Notes under the pieces: model-generated
What the model saw: only the letters and a program-made list of their open reading frames with translations
Told to the model about the DNA's origin: nothing
The model's database searches: none
Position numbers and translations under genes: made by a program
Shown here: positions 1 through 11,640 of the stretch, in pieces
Layout of the letters: the number at the start of each line of letters is the position of its first letter
Position numbering within the stretch: position 1 is the first letter of the stretch
Source: Hyaloperonospora brassicae
Taxonomy: Eukaryota > Oomycota > Peronosporomycetes > Peronosporales > Peronosporaceae
Length of the DNA: 64,000 nt
Direction: 5' to 3'
Assembly (NCBI GenBank): GCA_947650285.1
Contig: CANTFL010000080.1
Coordinates: 431,688 to 495,687 of the forward strand

Positions 1-339
1 CCCGAAGACAGACGCGTGAGCCCACGTTTCAAATACGCCACGTGCTTGTCGCGCATTAAAAGCGGCTAAATTACATGTTGTAACGACGAAAACGAAACTC
101 ACTTAGCAACGCCTATTGGACCGATTGACAGTAGCCCCAAGTAAAACCCACCGCACCTCGAGCTCCGTGTTGATAAAGCTCAGCTGCTGCAGCTGCAGCT
201 GCTGGTCCAGCGGGAGCTCAGCGAGCGGAAAGAAGAAGAGACTGCAGCTCGACTCGCAATGCTCCTGTTCGGTCGACGTGCGTGTCGTGAGTCCGTCGGC
301 GTTCGAGCGGTAGCGCCCCAGCGACTCCACTTCGTTCAT
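1..339 (-). CDS. Protein farnesyltransferase subunit beta, N-terminal part (runs off left edge)
   Basis: Two exons are seen. Exon 1 runs 339-157 (61 codons, starting MNEVESLG) and ends phase 0 at a GTGCGG donor. The intron is 156-66 (91 bp, ending TTTAG). Exon 2 runs from 65 off the window edge. After splicing, exon 2 reads RDKHVAYLKRGL and continues to LTRLSS. This matches the conserved block near the N-terminus of farnesyltransferase beta subunits (REKH..YLKRGL in animals), which precedes the alpha-alpha barrel. The family joins farnesyl groups to CaaX proteins in the cytosol together with an alpha subunit. The catalytic zinc ligands lie outside the window. The start was chosen because the preceding hydrophobic stretch (back to 405) is not expected in this family. 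The identification rests on about 20 residues plus correct splicing, so it is good but not certain. Confidence 0.7.
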
Positions 340-914
340 TGCGACGCGAGCCAAGAGGTACACTGAATGTACTGCAATAACCACAAACGATGTGACCCAC
401 ACCACGCTCGACGGATTGCGTCATCGCACGGCGTATAGTGTGGAAAGCCACGATCCTGTGCACGGTATACACTGCACCGAAGAGTCGAGCGCAACAGACA
501 GAACCTATATAAATGACTACACGTCCAACTTCTCCTCTTTGGTCGTGACAGATTGTGTTGCAGAATATGTACGACACGACCATAACTGATACCCTCGTCC
601 TTTGTATCCAAAGTGCTTCGTCTTTCGACTATTGCAAGTCGCAAGACGCGTCTGCAAATGGTCAAAAAGCAGGTTCGATCAAGTTTGACTACCTGCAAGT
701 TCTTGAAGACAGACTCGGGACAAGAGGAGCCGGTGACGCAGCAACAATTCAGATAAGTCGGTACTTGTTGCGCCAATGTCCAGCATCATCGTAGCCCAAT
801 GCTCAGGTTTGCTCCGCTGTGCCATCGGCTTTCGTGCTGGCTGTCCAAGGCCGTCTTCAGGTGTCTCATATTGTGTGTGTGTGTGTAAATACAGGCAAGC
901 AGTCCAGACCTGCG
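340..914. other. Intergenic region
   Basis: This is the 5' flank of the farnesyltransferase gene and 3' flank of the PPR gene, both on the minus strand. A short TG run lies at about 870-890. I see no other supportable gene. Confidence 0.5.
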
Positions 915-3900
915 CTAGTCCTTGTCCGTCGCAATTCGCTCGAGAACAGCACCCCACCGCGCATCAGTGGCTGCACGCACGGCAGCCTGGTAGCTCTTGC
1001 TCCGCGGCCGCCTCTGTCCAGACTCTTGTGCAAAAATGGGAGCTATGCGCTTCGTCTTGGCAGCAGTTCGCTTCACAATCACCCGCTTAGTCGGGACGTT
1101 CTTGACGCCCGAGCGAGGAGCACCAACTGCGTCCGGTCCCTTTTGGAGCGAGCGCTTCACGGACGCCAACTCGTTCGCGAGCAGAGCTGGCAAGTGGCGG
1201 TGCAGTCTCAGCAACTTGTCGACCAGGTCCATCGGGATGGACATGCCGTGGTGGTGACAAAAGAGTGTGATGCGCGCAAGCTCTTCCAGACTCATAACGC
1301 TCGTGTTAGGTGAGTTCCACTCTTTGTTGATCCGACGAAACTTCGTCCGACTCTTGATCTGAACCTGCTTGTACGCAGATACAACTTGCTTCCTCAGCTC
1401 GTCCGCAACCAGCGCTTGGAACCCGTGCTCTTGCACGTCGCCCAAAATGACCTGGCCCGTGGACTTTACCGCAGAAGCGTTCGCGGGCTCCAAGCGTTCC
1501 AGACGCAGGCAGCTCTGGAGCGTCAATAAATACGTGTACCCGCTCGGCTGGATGAATCCACGAGTGCGCAGCAGCTCAAACAGCTTCAGACTAGCCACCG
1601 CACCTGCCAGCTCGTCACGCGATTGCGCGCAGTACTCCATTGCTGCCTCATAGTGCGCGACCTCGAACAGAGATACCATCAACTCCTTCTCAAACAGTGC
1701 ACGCATGGCATCGAAGTGGCCAAACTCGCCATAAACGAACAGCAGCATCTCGATCGCGTGTTGCTGGAAGTATGCCGGCATCTGCTTCAGTGACACACCG
1801 TTGCTTCCGTCCAAGTACATCTGCAACAGCTTCTCTGCCTCAACGAAATTGCCCGACTCAGCAAGAGCGTCGGTTACGCGGATCACACGCTCGGGATGCA
1901 CCTCGGTCAGGCCGTGCAGCCGAGCATACTTGAGCAGAAGCGTTGCGCCAAGGACGGGGTTGCCAGACTCACACAGCTCACGAAAAAGCGACTCAAACGT
2001 GTCGGCAGACACGGTTTCGTCAAAAAACTCCACCGAGTCGACAGCTCGGTTCATACCCACCAGCACATTCAAGGCGACATCCATCGTACATCCTGGCAGA
2101 GTCTGCACTGCGTCGCGAAGCGCGTCATCTTCGTGGGCAAGTGCGAGCGATAAGAGTAAGGACCTGGCCACGTTCGGTTCGACCGTTCTGATCTCGCCAT
2201 GATCATCAACAGTTGACTTGAGCTCGTCGCAGATAGCAAGCACTTGATCCGTGCGACGCTGACGTGAAAAGGCGACAATCGCCGCGTTTTGAGCGTATGA
2301 GTTGGGCTGGAGGCCAAGCGCGCGCATGGATTCGTACAGAGCTCCGACGTCGTCGTGGTCCCCTGCCGAAGCTTTGATCGAGATAGCCATCGACAGTGCA
2401 TCGCCGTCCAGATTCTTGCCATGCACCTCCAGCATGTGCCTGCAAATGCGCTCCGCTTTGGCCATACGTCCATTGTAACTAACACTCGTATCCTCGCCCT
2501 TGGGCTGGCGGACCAGCGAGAGAATCGCATTCTTGTACATGCGAAGCGGGATCTCCACACGCACCGCGTCAGGTCGCGAGGACTGAGACGCATCTGGATC
2601 GGCTTGCATCTCCTGCTGGTAGTTGCGATAATATCGCAGTGACGCGTGTCTCGCGACGGCGTCGAAAATCCTCACGGCCAAGTCCGTGCGTTCAGCGTTC
2701 ATGCATACGTCAACTGCATCGGCAATGCTGTCCACGTTGTGTTGAACCAGCCGGCGGAAGGACATGATCATGTTGGCCAATGCGTACGCAACTCGCCACT
2801 CCCTGCTTTGGGTCGCGGCCATTTCTCGTAGCAGCTCTGCTTTGCGACGTACGGAAGGACGCAGCCCGTGGTGATGACAAAACATCAACCACTGCCGAGC
2901 CGAACTCCAGTTGCCCGCATCAAGCAGCTTCGATATCGTGTCCCCTGCACAAGCTTCGGGATTCTCCCATGCGTCCACGTCAACCATTGTCAGTAGCTTC
3001 TCCATCAAGTCCCAGTTCTCGAAGCGGATGCATGCGTCCGTTGTTGCGCGCACGATTGAGTCCGTGATCGGAAGTCCGCGCGAAAGAATCACGTCCAGGT
3101 AAGTCTCAATATTCGCCGTCTGGTCGTCCCGCGCCTTAGCCAAGCCACTGATCACACCGTTAAACAACAACGCCTTGTTGTTCCTACCACCGTTGCCATG
3201 ACCCGGCTCGACATCATCGTCGTCGAATATCGCAACTGCTTCCGATTCCATACCGTCCTCATCCACTTCCTGCGAATGCATTGCTTCAGACGTGGCACCC
3301 CATCTCAGGTCAGCTTGCTCGATCAGCTCCTCGAGCGTATCGATGTCACCGGTGCTCGCAAACACGCCTGCAAGACTAGCGTAAGCGGGTGGGAGCACGA
3401 CTGGTACATTCGCAGACATGATCATCCAAGCGCGCTTGGCGTCGCGAGTGTTGAGCCTAGGATCACGTACAGTGTCGCGGGAAAGTGCGTTGAACAACGC
3501 CAAGTAGATGCCAACAAAGTATGATATCCTCTTCGTGGTCTTGCAGCTCTCAATGTACTCATCGAACAGATCCACTGCTCTTTGCGTGTCGCCCCTTCGA
3601 CCGTACGCGCGGATCGCTGTTGTGTAGGCCCCCTGATGGATCTGGCCGGGTTCAAACAGCTTCTGCATGTGTTCAAACACGTCCACCACGAGGTTCGTAT
3701 CGCTGACACGCGTGAGTCCTTGCAACATCTTGTTGTACTTTGTCGGAATAGGACTGGGCTCGTTCATCTCCACGATCTTTTGCCAACACGCTCGAGCGTG
3801 CTGGCTACGGTTAGCGCCAGTGTAAGCAATGATCGCGCGACCCAGACAAAACACCGTGGGTGTCTTCTCGCCGCGCTCCAGCATTTGTTCAAACAACCGC

Positions 3901-4796
3901 GTGGCTTGCCAGTACTTGGCATCCGTCACAAGCGCGTCAATCGCACACGTGTAGGTCGGTTCTGCTACACTCAGCCCGCGCTGCGTGGCGACAACAAAGC
4001 TCTGCAGCGCCTGTTCCAGCTCTCCGTTCAGCACTTGGCTACGGATCAGTTGATTAAACGCTTGTCCGTCGTCCTGGAGTCCATCGTGCTCTTCCATCTG
4101 CACAAACAGCGCCATCGCCGTATCCGGTCGCTTGGCCATGCCTGCAGCCCGGATAGCTGCACCGTAGTGGTCCGTCGTGAGCACCATGCCAGCGTTACTC
4201 AGGTGAGTCATGATAGTCATAGCACTGTCCGCATCTTTCACCTGTCCACAAGCCTCCATGATAGCGTGAAAGGCAGCAGGAGAGAGCTCGACACCCATGG
4301 CCGTGGCCTCACGGGCCAGCTGTACAATTAGCCCCCAGTGCTCTTTCGCCAGGTATGCCTGGATGATGTAGTCCATTGTCACACTTGTGGGCGTCAAGTC
4401 GTCCACGAGCATGTTGTTCAGCAGACCAGGCAGCACTTCAACTTTGCCCGTGCGAGCACACGCCGCAATCGCACGCTCGTACATTGCAGCGTCGAGCTTC
4501 GGCAGTGCCTCGTCCTTGTCCACGCGGTCCAGAAGCTCGAGCGCCTGGCGCCACTTGCCACTGTCGCAGTAGACGTCGAGCTCGGCCAATAACGTGGTCC
4601 GACGGTCGACGTCCGACTCACGGCCGACGCTGTCCGTCGTCGCGCAGGACGTCCAGCGACGCTGCACTGGCAACGAAGCGACGGACGAGGCACGGACTCG
4701 CGCGAGGCGATGGAAGCTGCTCAGCCGCTGGAGACTCGAGTCGGGAAGGAACTGCGCGCGTTGCGAGAGCGTCACGAGGCGGCGGACGCGCAACAT
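915..4796 (-). CDS. Pentatricopeptide-repeat (PPR) protein, probably mitochondrial
   Basis: An uninterrupted 1,293-residue frame. Helical-hairpin repeats of about 35 residues occur from about residue 70 to residue 1,100, for example the units around TYTCAIDAL and AYTTAIRAYGRRGD, with the typical A..LF..M and Y..AI spacing of PPR motifs. PPR proteins bind organellar RNA sequence-specifically and act in RNA processing or translation. The frame is open to 4997. The ATG at 4796 is preferred because it gives an Arg-rich, acid-poor leader (MLRVRRLV...) typical of a mitochondrial presequence, while the 67 upstream residues are Pro/Ser-rich and come from a GGGT repeat. The C-terminal 100 residues are strongly basic. 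The exact RNA target cannot be inferred. The gene is divergently placed to the weak plus-strand gene at 5279. Confidence 0.88.
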   Translation of the reverse strand: MLRVRRLVTLSQRAQFLPDSSLQRLSSFHRLARVRASSVASLPVQRRWTSCATTDSVGRESDVDRRTTLLAELDVYCDSGKWRQALELLDRVDKDEALPKLDAAMYERAIAACARTGKVEVLPGLLNNMLVDDLTPTSVTMDYIIQAYLAKEHWGLIVQLAREATAMGVELSPAAFHAIMEACGQVKDADSAMTIMTHLSNAGMVLTTDHYGAAIRAAGMAKRPDTAMALFVQMEEHDGLQDDGQAFNQLIRSQVLNGELEQALQSFVVATQRGLSVAEPTYTCAIDALVTDAKYWQATRLFEQMLERGEKTPTVFCLGRAIIAYTGANRSQHARACWQKIVEMNEPSPIPTKYNKMLQGLTRVSDTNLVVDVFEHMQKLFEPGQIHQGAYTTAIRAYGRRGDTQRAVDLFDEYIESCKTTKRISYFVGIYLALFNALSRDTVRDPRLNTRDAKRAWMIMSANVPVVLPPAYASLAGVFASTGDIDTLEELIEQADLRWGATSEAMHSQEVDEDGMESEAVAIFDDDDVEPGHGNGGRNNKALLFNGVISGLAKARDDQTANIETYLDVILSRGLPITDSIVRATTDACIRFENWDLMEKLLTMVDVDAWENPEACAGDTISKLLDAGNWSSARQWLMFCHHHGLRPSVRRKAELLREMAATQSREWRVAYALANMIMSFRRLVQHNVDSIADAVDVCMNAERTDLAVRIFDAVARHASLRYYRNYQQEMQADPDASQSSRPDAVRVEIPLRMYKNAILSLVRQPKGEDTSVSYNGRMAKAERICRHMLEVHGKNLDGDALSMAISIKASAGDHDDVGALYESMRALGLQPNSYAQNAAIVAFSRQRRTDQVLAICDELKSTVDDHGEIRTVEPNVARSLLLSLALAHEDDALRDAVQTLPGCTMDVALNVLVGMNRAVDSVEFFDETVSADTFESLFRELCESGNPVLGATLLLKYARLHGLTEVHPERVIRVTDALAESGNFVEAEKLLQMYLDGSNGVSLKQMPAYFQQHAIEMLLFVYGEFGHFDAMRALFEKELMVSLFEVAHYEAAMEYCAQSRDELAGAVASLKLFELLRTRGFIQPSGYTYLLTLQSCLRLERLEPANASAVKSTGQVILGDVQEHGFQALVADELRKQVVSAYKQVQIKSRTKFRRINKEWNSPNTSVMSLEELARITLFCHHHGMSIPMDLVDKLLRLHRHLPALLANELASVKRSLQKGPDAVGAPRSGVKNVPTKRVIVKRTAAKTKRIAPIFAQESGQRRPRSKSYQAAVRAATDARWGAVLERIATDKD

Positions 4797-5278
4797 GGCG
4801 ACGCCGCGAGTGCAACAAGGAAGAGGAGGAGCAGGAGATGATGCAAGCGGCGGGTGCGTGCGCTGCGGCAGCGAGGAACAGACGCGAGGCGAGAGGCGGA
4901 GCACGCGCGGCCGACTTGTGAAGGAGCTGCTCGTTTTGACTGGCGCAAACGAAAAGACCGCGAGTGGGTGGGTGGGTGGGTGGCTCCAAGCACCCAAAAC
5001 AGCTCAGGACTTTGTCAATGAGTGGGTGGTCCGCTGCGAGTGGGTGGGTGAGGAAGGAGTGCGTGGGTGAAGGGCGTGGGCGTTAAGTGCGTGTATGGCT
5101 ATGCTGAATGGATCCCCGTCCGATCCGCGTACGTGACGTGTATACTGTCAATGCTGCGCTGTCTGTATACTTTTACGAGACGCGGCTTGCACCAAGAGGA
5201 CGAAACGCAGCTTTGATCGGTCGTGCGTTGCTGCACCATTGTGCCTCGTTAACGCGTTGATACAGCATTGTGTCTTGA
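4797..5278. other. Divergent intergenic region with GGGT-type simple repeat
   Basis: Between the PPR gene (minus) and the candidate gene at 5279 (plus). It contains an imperfect tetranucleotide run of GTGG/GGGT units at about 4965-4985, with scattered copies to about 5070. It probably carries the promoters of both genes; no specific element could be assigned. Confidence 0.5.
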
Positions 5279-6208
5279 ATGACTGACTTACAGCTCGTGT
5301 CTCCTGGTCCAAAAGACGCATTTCGAACTGACAACGTCGAGGAGACGTCAACCGATGCACCGGACGTACGTTTCGATCCCTCCCACTGCTCTTCCTCCCG
5401 TCGGACTGCACTGCACTGCACTGCACTCTCACTCACTCACTCACTCACTCACGTTGTCCGTTGTCTTTTCCTATAGCTCTGCACAGGATGACGGGTTGCA
5501 GACGGTGCGGTCGCTCCTCCGCCCGCAACCTCTGAGCGGCCACTCGACCAGCAGTGACACCCGTTCGCACGACTTGACGACCGCATGGACGTCACCTTCT
5601 GCTGGTCATACTCACTACCGCTCTAGTGCGTCTACGGACGTGGACGGTCGAGTCGAAGTCCATCTGGGGGCCTTCGGTGCCGTCGGGAAGATGACAGCCG
5701 AGACGGTCGACTATTTACTGCACGTGCTGGAAGATGTGCGTATGCTGTTGCTAAAGTGGACCGTACCGTACCGGTGTTGTCGGGTCTACTGAGCGCTTAC
5801 ATGTTACTACGTTGTGACTGTACTGTCCATAGAGAAAACAAGAGCTGCTCGTGCGTAGCGGTGACCGTCCACTTCGTGTGGGGTGGCGTGATCACGTCGA
5901 TACAGGCGCTGTGGACGTGTCACAAAAGGTGTGAAGATGAGGCCGTGTATCGAGAGATGAAGCACGTCGTGGCCAACGGTTGTGTTTATTCGCAGGTACG
6001 GACTTTGCCAGCGTCCGAAGCCGCGCGTGTTCAGCTCAACTGCTCGACCGAGGAAGATGATAATGAAGCTGACGATGATCACGTTGCGGGGCTCGTTCGG
6101 TCGCACTCGTACGAAGCGTTGGTGCAATTGGAGGGAATCCTCGAGGCACGACACCATCGGATCATGAACGACGGGTTGTTGGAGTCTCTGCCGGCCGATA
6201 TCAGCTGA
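5279..6208 (+). CDS. Hypothetical protein, three-exon model
   Basis: Model: exon 1 5279-5365, exon 2 5487-5735, exon 3 5843-6208, about 233 residues. Exon 1 starts MTDLQLVSPG and ends at a GTACGT donor. Exon 2 begins after GCACAG and ends at a GTGCGT donor; both donors fit the oomycete GTRNGT form. The last acceptor is uncertain. The alternative AG at 5832 would need an extra intron (GTGTGA...TTCGCAG, about 5929-5997) to reach the same C-terminal frame, which ends ...LLESLPADIS. Intron 1 contains the CACTG/CACT simple repeat at 5400-5455. I recognise no domain; the C-terminal part has an acidic patch around residue 170. This could also be a decayed gene, since the reading DGEVLHPDT at 6234-6260 in another frame looks protein-like. 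Confidence 0.35.
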
Positions 6209-7033
6209 TGCAAGAGAGCATGTCGACACTCGATGGAGAAGTCCTGCATCCCGACACCAATCGATATGCATGGACAATGACCCCACGTACCGGTACAAAG
6301 GTCACCAAAGCGTTGCACCCCGCGAAGAGTATTGTATGGCATCTCGAGCGTTCCTTGTCGGACTGGACTGCACTGAGCTACTCCAACCAGGCAAGTGGTG
6401 TAGCTGATCATTCTAACGACCAACACTTTGTACTAGCTTGTCTTCGATGTCGTTCATGACTTAGGTGGACGCTTTTGGTTTGCGTCACGCCATCGGTGCG
6501 CTCTTTGCCTCTTGATAAAGATACTGTCATCATTCATCATTCTCCTTCACGAGAACAGCAAGCAAACAAGAGGGAAGTTGGGTGCAATGACGACCGCAGT
6601 TCAAAACGTTTCGTAGATAAACCCGGTGCAAAAGATAGTAAGTGTGCGAAAAGAAAACATAAGTGATAGCGCGCGCCATTGACGCAGAAGTTAGACATCA
6701 TCTAGCATGCAATACTGCAACAGGCTTTGATGCCGACGACAAGACGACTTGGTCTGCTATCAGTCATTACACGAAACCACAACAGGCTTCGACTCTGATG
6801 ACGAGACCATGTAGCTTGCTTTCATTTGGCGGAGTTGCAACTTGCAACGATTTCGACAGCGTGTGTCAGGTATCTATGACACCGATGCATGTGCTTTCTA
6901 CATCAATGTACATGTGACCCGCAGTGGCCGGATGCTCTGAGAGTCACCAAGTCGGGTTGTTCGGAGTGTACGAGCAAGCACTCACATACAAATCTGTAGG
7001 AAGCTAACATTTTGGCCAAACAAGCTGAGTGCT
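6209..7033. other. Intergenic region up to the Mutator-like element
   Basis: Only short open frames are present. The stretch 6208-6459 reads in a protein-like way in one frame (DGEVLHPDTNRYAW) but has no recognised domain. The 9 bases 7034-7042 (GTGTTTCGA) are the left target-site duplication of the downstream transposon. Confidence 0.4.
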
Positions 7034-7042
7034 GTGTTTCGA

Positions 7043-7109
7043 GGGAGAGGCTAAATACACCTGGCATTATTGCTAAATACACCGCCGTCTATCCATTCGA
7101 CTTAATGTT
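7043..7109 (+). repeat. Left terminal inverted repeat of the MULE (outer part)
   Basis: The outer 67 bp of the left inverted repeat, including two copies of the short motif GCTAAATACACC. It continues after the copia insertion at about 11912-11970. It matches 13128 downward with only a few differences, such as GCCGTCTATCC against GCCGCCTATCC. Confidence 0.88.
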
Positions 7110-7360
7110 TGTTATGTCGAAGGAAAATTGGAAAGTGTATTGAATTAGTTTTCCTATGAACTTACTCGTCGTGTTATCTTCTTCTACCTTGTAGCTTTCC
7201 CTGATCTTGATGGATTCTAGAACATACACTCAAGGTAGTTCTAGAATCATCAGACTGCACGTGAACCGTTTACACCCTGTCGTATCATCGCTGTCTTGTC
7301 ACTTGTGCGTAGCAAATCACAGTTGGCTTTGTTGACCGTGCATTGACAGTGCACCCATCA
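7110..7360 (-). repeat. 3' LTR of the copia element
   Basis: 251 bp, apparently identical to 11659-11909. In element orientation it follows the polypurine tract. Confidence 0.95.
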
Positions 7361-7375
7361 ACACTCCCACTCACT
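7361..7375 (-). other. Polypurine tract of the copia element
   Basis: On the minus strand the bases next to the 3' LTR read AGTGAGTGGGAGTGT, a purine-rich stretch in the place where plus-strand DNA synthesis is primed. It overlaps the end of the coding frame. Confidence 0.6.
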
Positions 7376-10300
7376 GTTGATGCTCGGGTCCATCACGTAC
7401 CTTGATGTCCATTCCGGCACGGAGGTACTGGAATCGCTTGGTGCCGAGTGCCTTCGTTAGTATGTCGGCAAGTTGATGTTCCGTCTCCTTGTAGATCACC
7501 TTTATATCACCGGCCAGAACTTTCTCTCGGACAAAGTGGTGACGTATGTCTACGTGTTTAGCCCGCGCATGGTATCCTGGGTTTGTTGCGAGAGCAATGG
7601 CTCCTTGATTATCCTCGTAGATGACAGTAGGATTCTTCTGCTCGAATCCGAGGTCAGCCATTAACATCCTTGCCCATAGTATGTCTTGAGTGCACATGCT
7701 TAGCGCCATGTATTCAGCCTCAGAAGTACTCAATGCAACGGTGCGTTGGTACTTAGACTTAAATATAACAGGGCCTCCATTAAGCACCAGCAAAACACCA
7801 GATACCGATCGACGGTCGTCCAAGCTGTTTCCCCAATCGGCGTCACTATACGCTGTTAGTTGTTGCTGTAGTTTGTCAACACTGTAGTGTAATCCAAAAT
7901 CACTCGTCGAGCGGAGGTATCTTAGCACTTTGATCAGTGCCTTCCAGTGTTGTGAGCCAGGGTTTTCTGCAAATCGTCCAAGTTGGCTCACAGGAAATGC
8001 TGCGTCTGGTCTGGTCGTGGTCACTATAAACAGCAGTCGTCCCAGCAATTGGCGGTACGGTGTACGACTCATGGCTTGTCTTTCGACATCGGACTTTGGA
8101 CTGTTTGCGCTGGACAGTTTCATGCTCTGATCACATGGGTTACCAGTTGGTCGGGCTTGAGTCTGTCCAAACATGTCTGCAGTCTCCTCGATGTATCTTT
8201 GTTGCGAAATAAACATCTCACGCTTCTTTCGGTCGTACATAACTTCCATTCCAAGCAAGTGCTTCACTGGACCAAGGTCTTTGGTTTGAAACCGCTGAGA
8301 GATTTGTTCTTTCACCTTGCGTACCGTGGTTGCTTCTTTTGCAGCCACAATCATATCATCAACGTATAAGCACACGTACGCCCAGCCTTCACCATCCTTT
8401 ATCTTGTATATGCATCGATCAGCACCGCACGCGACAAATCCCATTTCCAGTAATGCATTGTGAATCGTCTTATTCCAGGCATTTGCAGCCTGCTTAAGTC
8501 CGTAAAGCGCGCGATTCAATTTAAGTACAAACTCGCTGCCAATTTTCATCCCTTTGGGTGGTAACAAGTATACTTCTTCTTGTAGGTCGGCATTCAGGTA
8601 GGCCGTATCAACATCAAGCTGGTCGATCACATATCCTACTGCGCAGCAAATCGACAATAGCATCCTGATGGAGTTCATACTGGCGACAGCCGCGTACGTC
8701 TCGAAAAAGTTGATACCATATTGTTGCAGGAATCCGAGCGCCACAAGTCGTGCTTTGTATCGACCATCACTCTTTTTAGCCCATACCCACTTCGATCCAA
8801 TTGGTTTCATTCCAGGCTTGCGTACAATTGGTGTCTACGTCTTGTTACGCTCATGAGCCGCAAATTCATTCTCAATAGCTTTAATCCATTGGTATCTGTC
8901 AGGTCCATTCACTGCCTCCGCATAAGAGCCAGGTAAATCACGAGCTATCATGGCGACTTCTGCTATCAATGCCACATCGCTGTTTATTCGCGATCGCTTG
9001 GAAGGAGGTTCGTCATCTTCACTCCCACTGGCTTCATGGTTTTCATTGTATGGCACAATGCTGTTTTCTGTTGTGGTACTAGTGTTATTGTCTTCCAACA
9101 AGAGCTGAACAGGTTGCTCAATTGGTAGCATTTCATCAACACCTCCTCGTGGTCCGGATTCACTTCTCCCACTGGCATCGTCGGTAAGAACACGATACTG
9201 ATGCTCGCGACCGGAACGACGCTTAAGTTGTGGACGGAACACCATCGCTCCAGAGTCGTGCGGATTGTGTAATTCGAGTTCTTGGTGACGAGGTCCTTGT
9301 TGAATTACTTGGGAAGTGTGTTGATGTTGTTCGTTGTTCATATTTCTTGCAAGATAATGATTGCTTGTCTCACTCGAAGGTGTGTTACTGATGTCATTGT
9401 CAGAACTCGGTACTTCCATCTCCACATCTTCGACAATTTCGTGCTCTTCCATTTCAACATCTTCATCACCATCTTGTTGCAAGTTACTTGGTTGATCTCC
9501 ATCATCGTCATCTTGTCGTATTATTATCATCTTCGGGTGTGGTACAACCGGATTGTCTTCGTAAATGTTACTAACTTCACGTTCATCTAACGCGATCGAA
9601 CGACTGATCTTGATCGTACCAGTCTCCAGATCAAGCACCCTGTAACCCTTGGTGTGTCTTGCATATCCTAACAGCATGCAGCGAAACCCTTTCGCGTCGA
9701 ATTTCGTGCGCTTTGAGTCATCGATATGTGCGTATCCAAGTGAACCAAATACACGTAGGTGAGAAATTTCGGGCTTCGTCTTAAAGCACATTTCAAAAGG
9801 AGTCTTCTCCTCGTGATTGCAGTTCGTGGTTCTGTTAAGTAAATACACCGCCGTATTCACAGCTTCGGCCCACCACTTCTTTGCCACCCGCTTGTAATGC
9901 ATCATGCTTCTGGCCGTCTCAACAATCGTACGGTTCATCCGTTCAGCAACACCGTTTTGTTGAGGACTGTAGGGTACTGTCTTCTGATGGATGATGCCGT
10001 GTTTCTTGCAGTACGAAGCAAACCTCTTGTTTTTGTATTCACCGCCATTGTCAGTACGTATGGCCTTAATACGAAATCCACACTGCTGCTCCATCTCGGT
10101 CCGAAATTCAATGAACTTCGACAGTACTTCACTCTTGGACTTCAGAAAATATACAGTCACTAATCTTGAAAAATCGTCCACGAGAGACAATACGTATCGT
10201 GACCCACCAGGAGTTGGGTTCTTCATAGGGCCCATGACGTCAGAGTGAATAAGCTGCAGTGGCTGCGTTGTCTTTGTCTTCGACTCTTGTGGAAAACTCG

Positions 10301-11612
10301 CGACACACAGTTTCCCTTGTAGACACCCTCCACACAAATTCTTGTTCGTGTCAGGTACTACATTCGGTAGTCCTTCCGTAGCCTCCTTTGTCTTTTTAAA
10401 CTTGTTGTGGCTAATGTGACCCATTCGTGCATGCCACAGCTCCCACTTGTTACCAGCGTCTTCATGTTCTACCAACATCGCGTGCTCATACTCCACATCA
10501 AGAGTGTACACGCTTCTCATGCGCTTCGCAGAAATCATCAACACATTATCCTTGTAGATACCGCAGTATTTTTCACCGAATTGAACGTTGTACCCACGCT
10601 GGACGATCTTGGGTACCGCTAGTAGTCGTCTGTCCAGCGTTGGAATGTGCAATACTTCATTCACAGTCACTGCTGTACCATTCGTACAGCGAAATCGAAT
10701 GCTTCCTCGTCCAATTGCATTCATGACCGCACCATCGGCAACGCGAACTTGAATGGCTTCTCTCAATTTCTCGTACTCAAAGAAATCTTCTTCGGCTGGG
10801 GTCATATGTGACGAGGCGCCGCTGTCCAACAACCATCCTTTTTTTAATCCGTTTGTGGCCGTGAATGCCATTTCATTTCCATCATTCTTGGTGGCAGATC
10901 GGCACTCAAACTGCTTGTGTCCGATCTTGTTACAGCGGTGACACTTCCCACGAAACGGCTGTTTCTTTTTCCAGCTCTCTTCTGCACCACGTTGTTTGCG
11001 CATTCCACGACCACGATCCTGTTTATGGCCTCCACGACCAACGCGGAAAGCTCCTTCGGAGACCTCTTGCTGCTGCTTCTTCTTGTGTTCCTTCAACAGC
11101 TTTTCTTTCACGTCCACCATCGTCACACCCATGGAATTCTCAATGATGGACACAATCATCTCGTACTCTGCCGGTAAGCTACTCAGCAGAACTGTCATCT
11201 GGCGTGCGTCGTCCATGGTATCGCCCACCGCCTCCATACTCAAAACAAGTTCATCGAAAGGGTCGAGGTGGCTCACCATGTCGCCTCCCTCATCCATACG
11301 AAATTCGTGCAATCGACGTGTCAGTGCCACTCGATTCTGAAGGTTTGTCTTGTTGTAGTAGTCGCGTAGTGTTTCCCATGCTTCCTTCGCAGTGCGAGCA
11401 TGTCGGATCTTCGTCTGATGCTTTACTTCGATCCCTTGAGCAATAATAGCAAACGCCTTCATGTCCTTGACCTTCCAATCCTCCGTCATCTCCTGCTCCG
11501 ACTTCACTTCCAAGATGTGCTCTAGCAGGCCCTTCCTCGCAAGTGTCATCTTCATATTGAATTCCCAATGGAAGTAGTTGTCTGTTCCAAGCAGGTCATC
11601 GGGTTTCTTCAT
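7371..11612 (-). pseudogene. copia gag-pol polyprotein, one amber codon
   Basis: One frame of 1,413 codons from ATG 11612 to the stop at 7371, broken only by TAG at 8837-8835. In order: Gag; zinc knuckle CHRCNKIGHKQFEC (about 10945-10900); protease DSGASSH (about 10825); integrase His-Cys region (about 10440-10330) and its D, D, E residues (IHSDVMGP, RTDNGGEY, NGVAERMNR). After the amber codon come reverse transcriptase with YVDDMIVA (about 8370), RNase H (SDADWGN) and the terminal DIRHHFVREK block. All catalytic motifs I can see are intact. The amber codon stands where copia proteins have a conserved Trp in an NKTW motif, so a single TGG-to-TAG change is the simplest explanation. Suppression or readthrough cannot be excluded. 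Confidence 0.93.
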
Positions 11613-11640
11613 CGTACTGGCTTCTGGCAGAGGTCCTTAA

